Of a stretch of 46,350 nt of DNA, positions 45,635 to 46,350 are shown piece by piece. Where the stretch lies: contig MEOG01000019.1 in the NCBI GenBank assembly GCA_001769125.1, positions 1 through 46,350 on the forward strand. The letters are read 5' to 3'. How positions within the stretch are numbered: position 1 is the first letter of the stretch; each line of letters starts with the position of its first letter. The notes beneath the pieces were generated by a model. The model had not been told where the DNA came from. It did not search any database and saw nothing but the letters and a program-made list of their open reading frames with translations. The position numbers and the translations under genes are program-made. This DNA is from Bacteroidetes bacterium GWF2_35_48. Lineage in GTDB: Bacteria; Bacteroidota; Bacteroidia; Bacteroidales; GWF2-35-48.

Positions 45635-46270
45635 ATTGTACCTTTCATTACTTTATTCTCATTGTTATCATATAGTAACAATATTTTTAATTTTACTATT
45701 TCTTATGGTTGGGATACTGTTTATGAATTACCTGGCAACAGTTCATTTGTTTACTTAAGTTTTCCTACAGAAAATACTGGCTATGTCAGCATGGGTAGAA
45801 AAATGGCAAAAACTACTAATAGAGGAGATGATTGGCTTTTATATGACAATACAACTATAGCAAACATAATTTCATTAAGTTTTATAAATGACTCTACTGG
45901 TTTTTGCATTACTTATGCTTATGGAAATCCGTTTCGTTGTTATAAAACAATTGATGGGGGCTTGAATTGGAACGAATTGCATATTTCAGATACAATAAAC
46001 ACTTTTCATAAAGTTTATTTTGTTGATTCTTTTTATGGTTATATTCTTTCAAGTGGTTCTGTGTTTAAATCTAGCGATGGTGGTAGTACTTGGGCAAAGG
46101 ATCAAAATCCTGTACTTTTAAGTGGTTTTAAAAATGATATTCAATTTGCAAATCAAGTTGTTGGTTATATTAATGGTACATTGGAAATTTACAGAACAAT
46201 AGATCAATGTGAAACATGGTCAAAGTTATCGTTTGTTCCATTATTTATTGATAATTATACCGGATTTTAA
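45614..46270 (+). CDS. Truncated YCF48-like paralogue lacking the sorting domain
   Basis: A 218-residue protein with a signal peptide (MKKYIILIVPFITLFSLLS) and about three to four YCF48-like blades, aligned to the first half of the upstream 421-residue gene. It stops after RTIDQCETWSKLSFVPLF...TGF, so it lacks the remaining blades and the T9SS sorting domain. It is either a degenerate copy or a protein left in the periplasm. None of the three frames in the last 80 bp of the window restores similarity, so a simple frameshift is not visible. It lies 5 bp after its paralogue and shares with it a 183-bp near-identical patch. Confidence 0.65.
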   Translation: MKKYIILIVPFITLFSLLSYSNNIFNFTISYGWDTVYELPGNSSFVYLSFPTENTGYVSMGRKMAKTTNRGDDWLLYDNTTIANIISLSFINDSTGFCITYAYGNPFRCYKTIDGGLNWNELHISDTINTFHKVYFVDSFYGYILSSGSVFKSSDGGSTWAKDQNPVLLSGFKNDIQFANQVVGYINGTLEIYRTIDQCETWSKLSFVPLFIDNYTGF

Positions 46271-46350
46271 ATCAAAAATCTTAGTATTATCAATACATAC
46301 AGTAGAAATAATTCAAAAATGTAGCAAACAGATATTGTTAATAAAAAGTT

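Overview
The window is AT-rich chromosomal DNA from a member of the Bacteroidota. The evidence is a type IX secretion (T9SS) sortase of the PorU type next to a PorV/PorQ-like protein, several large secreted proteins ending in the T9SS C-terminal sorting domain (SxNP.F ... G.Y.....), a SprB-like repeat protein, Bacteroidota-type promoter boxes (TAnnTTTG), weak Shine-Dalgarno signals, and a RecA and RimO of ordinary bacterial type. A butyrate kinase hints at fermentative, possibly anaerobic, metabolism. No rRNA, tRNA, CRISPR array, transposase or phage gene was seen.

Layout. 1-9.1 kb (minus strand): a 2847-residue envelope protein (TPR, PD40 propeller, about 2000 residues of repetitive coiled coil, three SPOR-like domains), followed 5 bp later by clpS. 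9.1-9.95 kb: a long 11-bp tandem array. 9.95-18.2 kb (plus strand): housekeeping genes bcp, recA, a TPR lipoprotein, rimO, a Na/Pi cotransporter with an extra N-terminal Ig-like domain, xseB and an RluA-family pseudouridine synthase. 18.2-20 kb (minus strand): a small lipoprotein, purS and pssA. 20.1-33.7 kb (plus strand): the T9SS block, with a PorV/PorQ-like barrel, a PorU/PorU2-like C25 sortase, a secreted PGRP-type amidase and a YCF48/SprB-repeat protein. 33.9-41.1 kb: buk (minus), then on the plus strand a CDF metal transporter, a large lipoprotein, a DUF5723-like outer-membrane protein, a small two-helix membrane protein and kdsA. 41.2-43.8 kb (minus): a C10 (streptopain-type) protease with YCF48 repeats. 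44.3-46.3 kb (plus): two tandem YCF48-like paralogues, the second truncated.

Much of the coding content is envelope biology: cargo export (PorV/PorU-like), four T9SS-type cargo proteins plus one truncated paralogue, LPS precursor synthesis (KdsA), phospholipid synthesis (PssA) and a probable peptidoglycan-binding giant protein.

The most unusual aspect is intergenic. Nearly every large gap holds a different repeat: 7-bp, 9-bp, 11-bp and 12-bp tandem arrays, a family of stem-loops whose loop (TCGACTTCGCTC-like) is conserved while the stems differ yet stay complementary, a 150-bp dispersed repeat abutting two stop codons, and two inverted-repeat elements. The 3' end shows paralogues being homogenised in patches, with the tail of a lost gene copy left behind. 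I found no clear new multi-gene defence or biosynthetic system. The covarying stem-loop family, the giant SPOR protein and the recombining YCF48 pair are the best leads.
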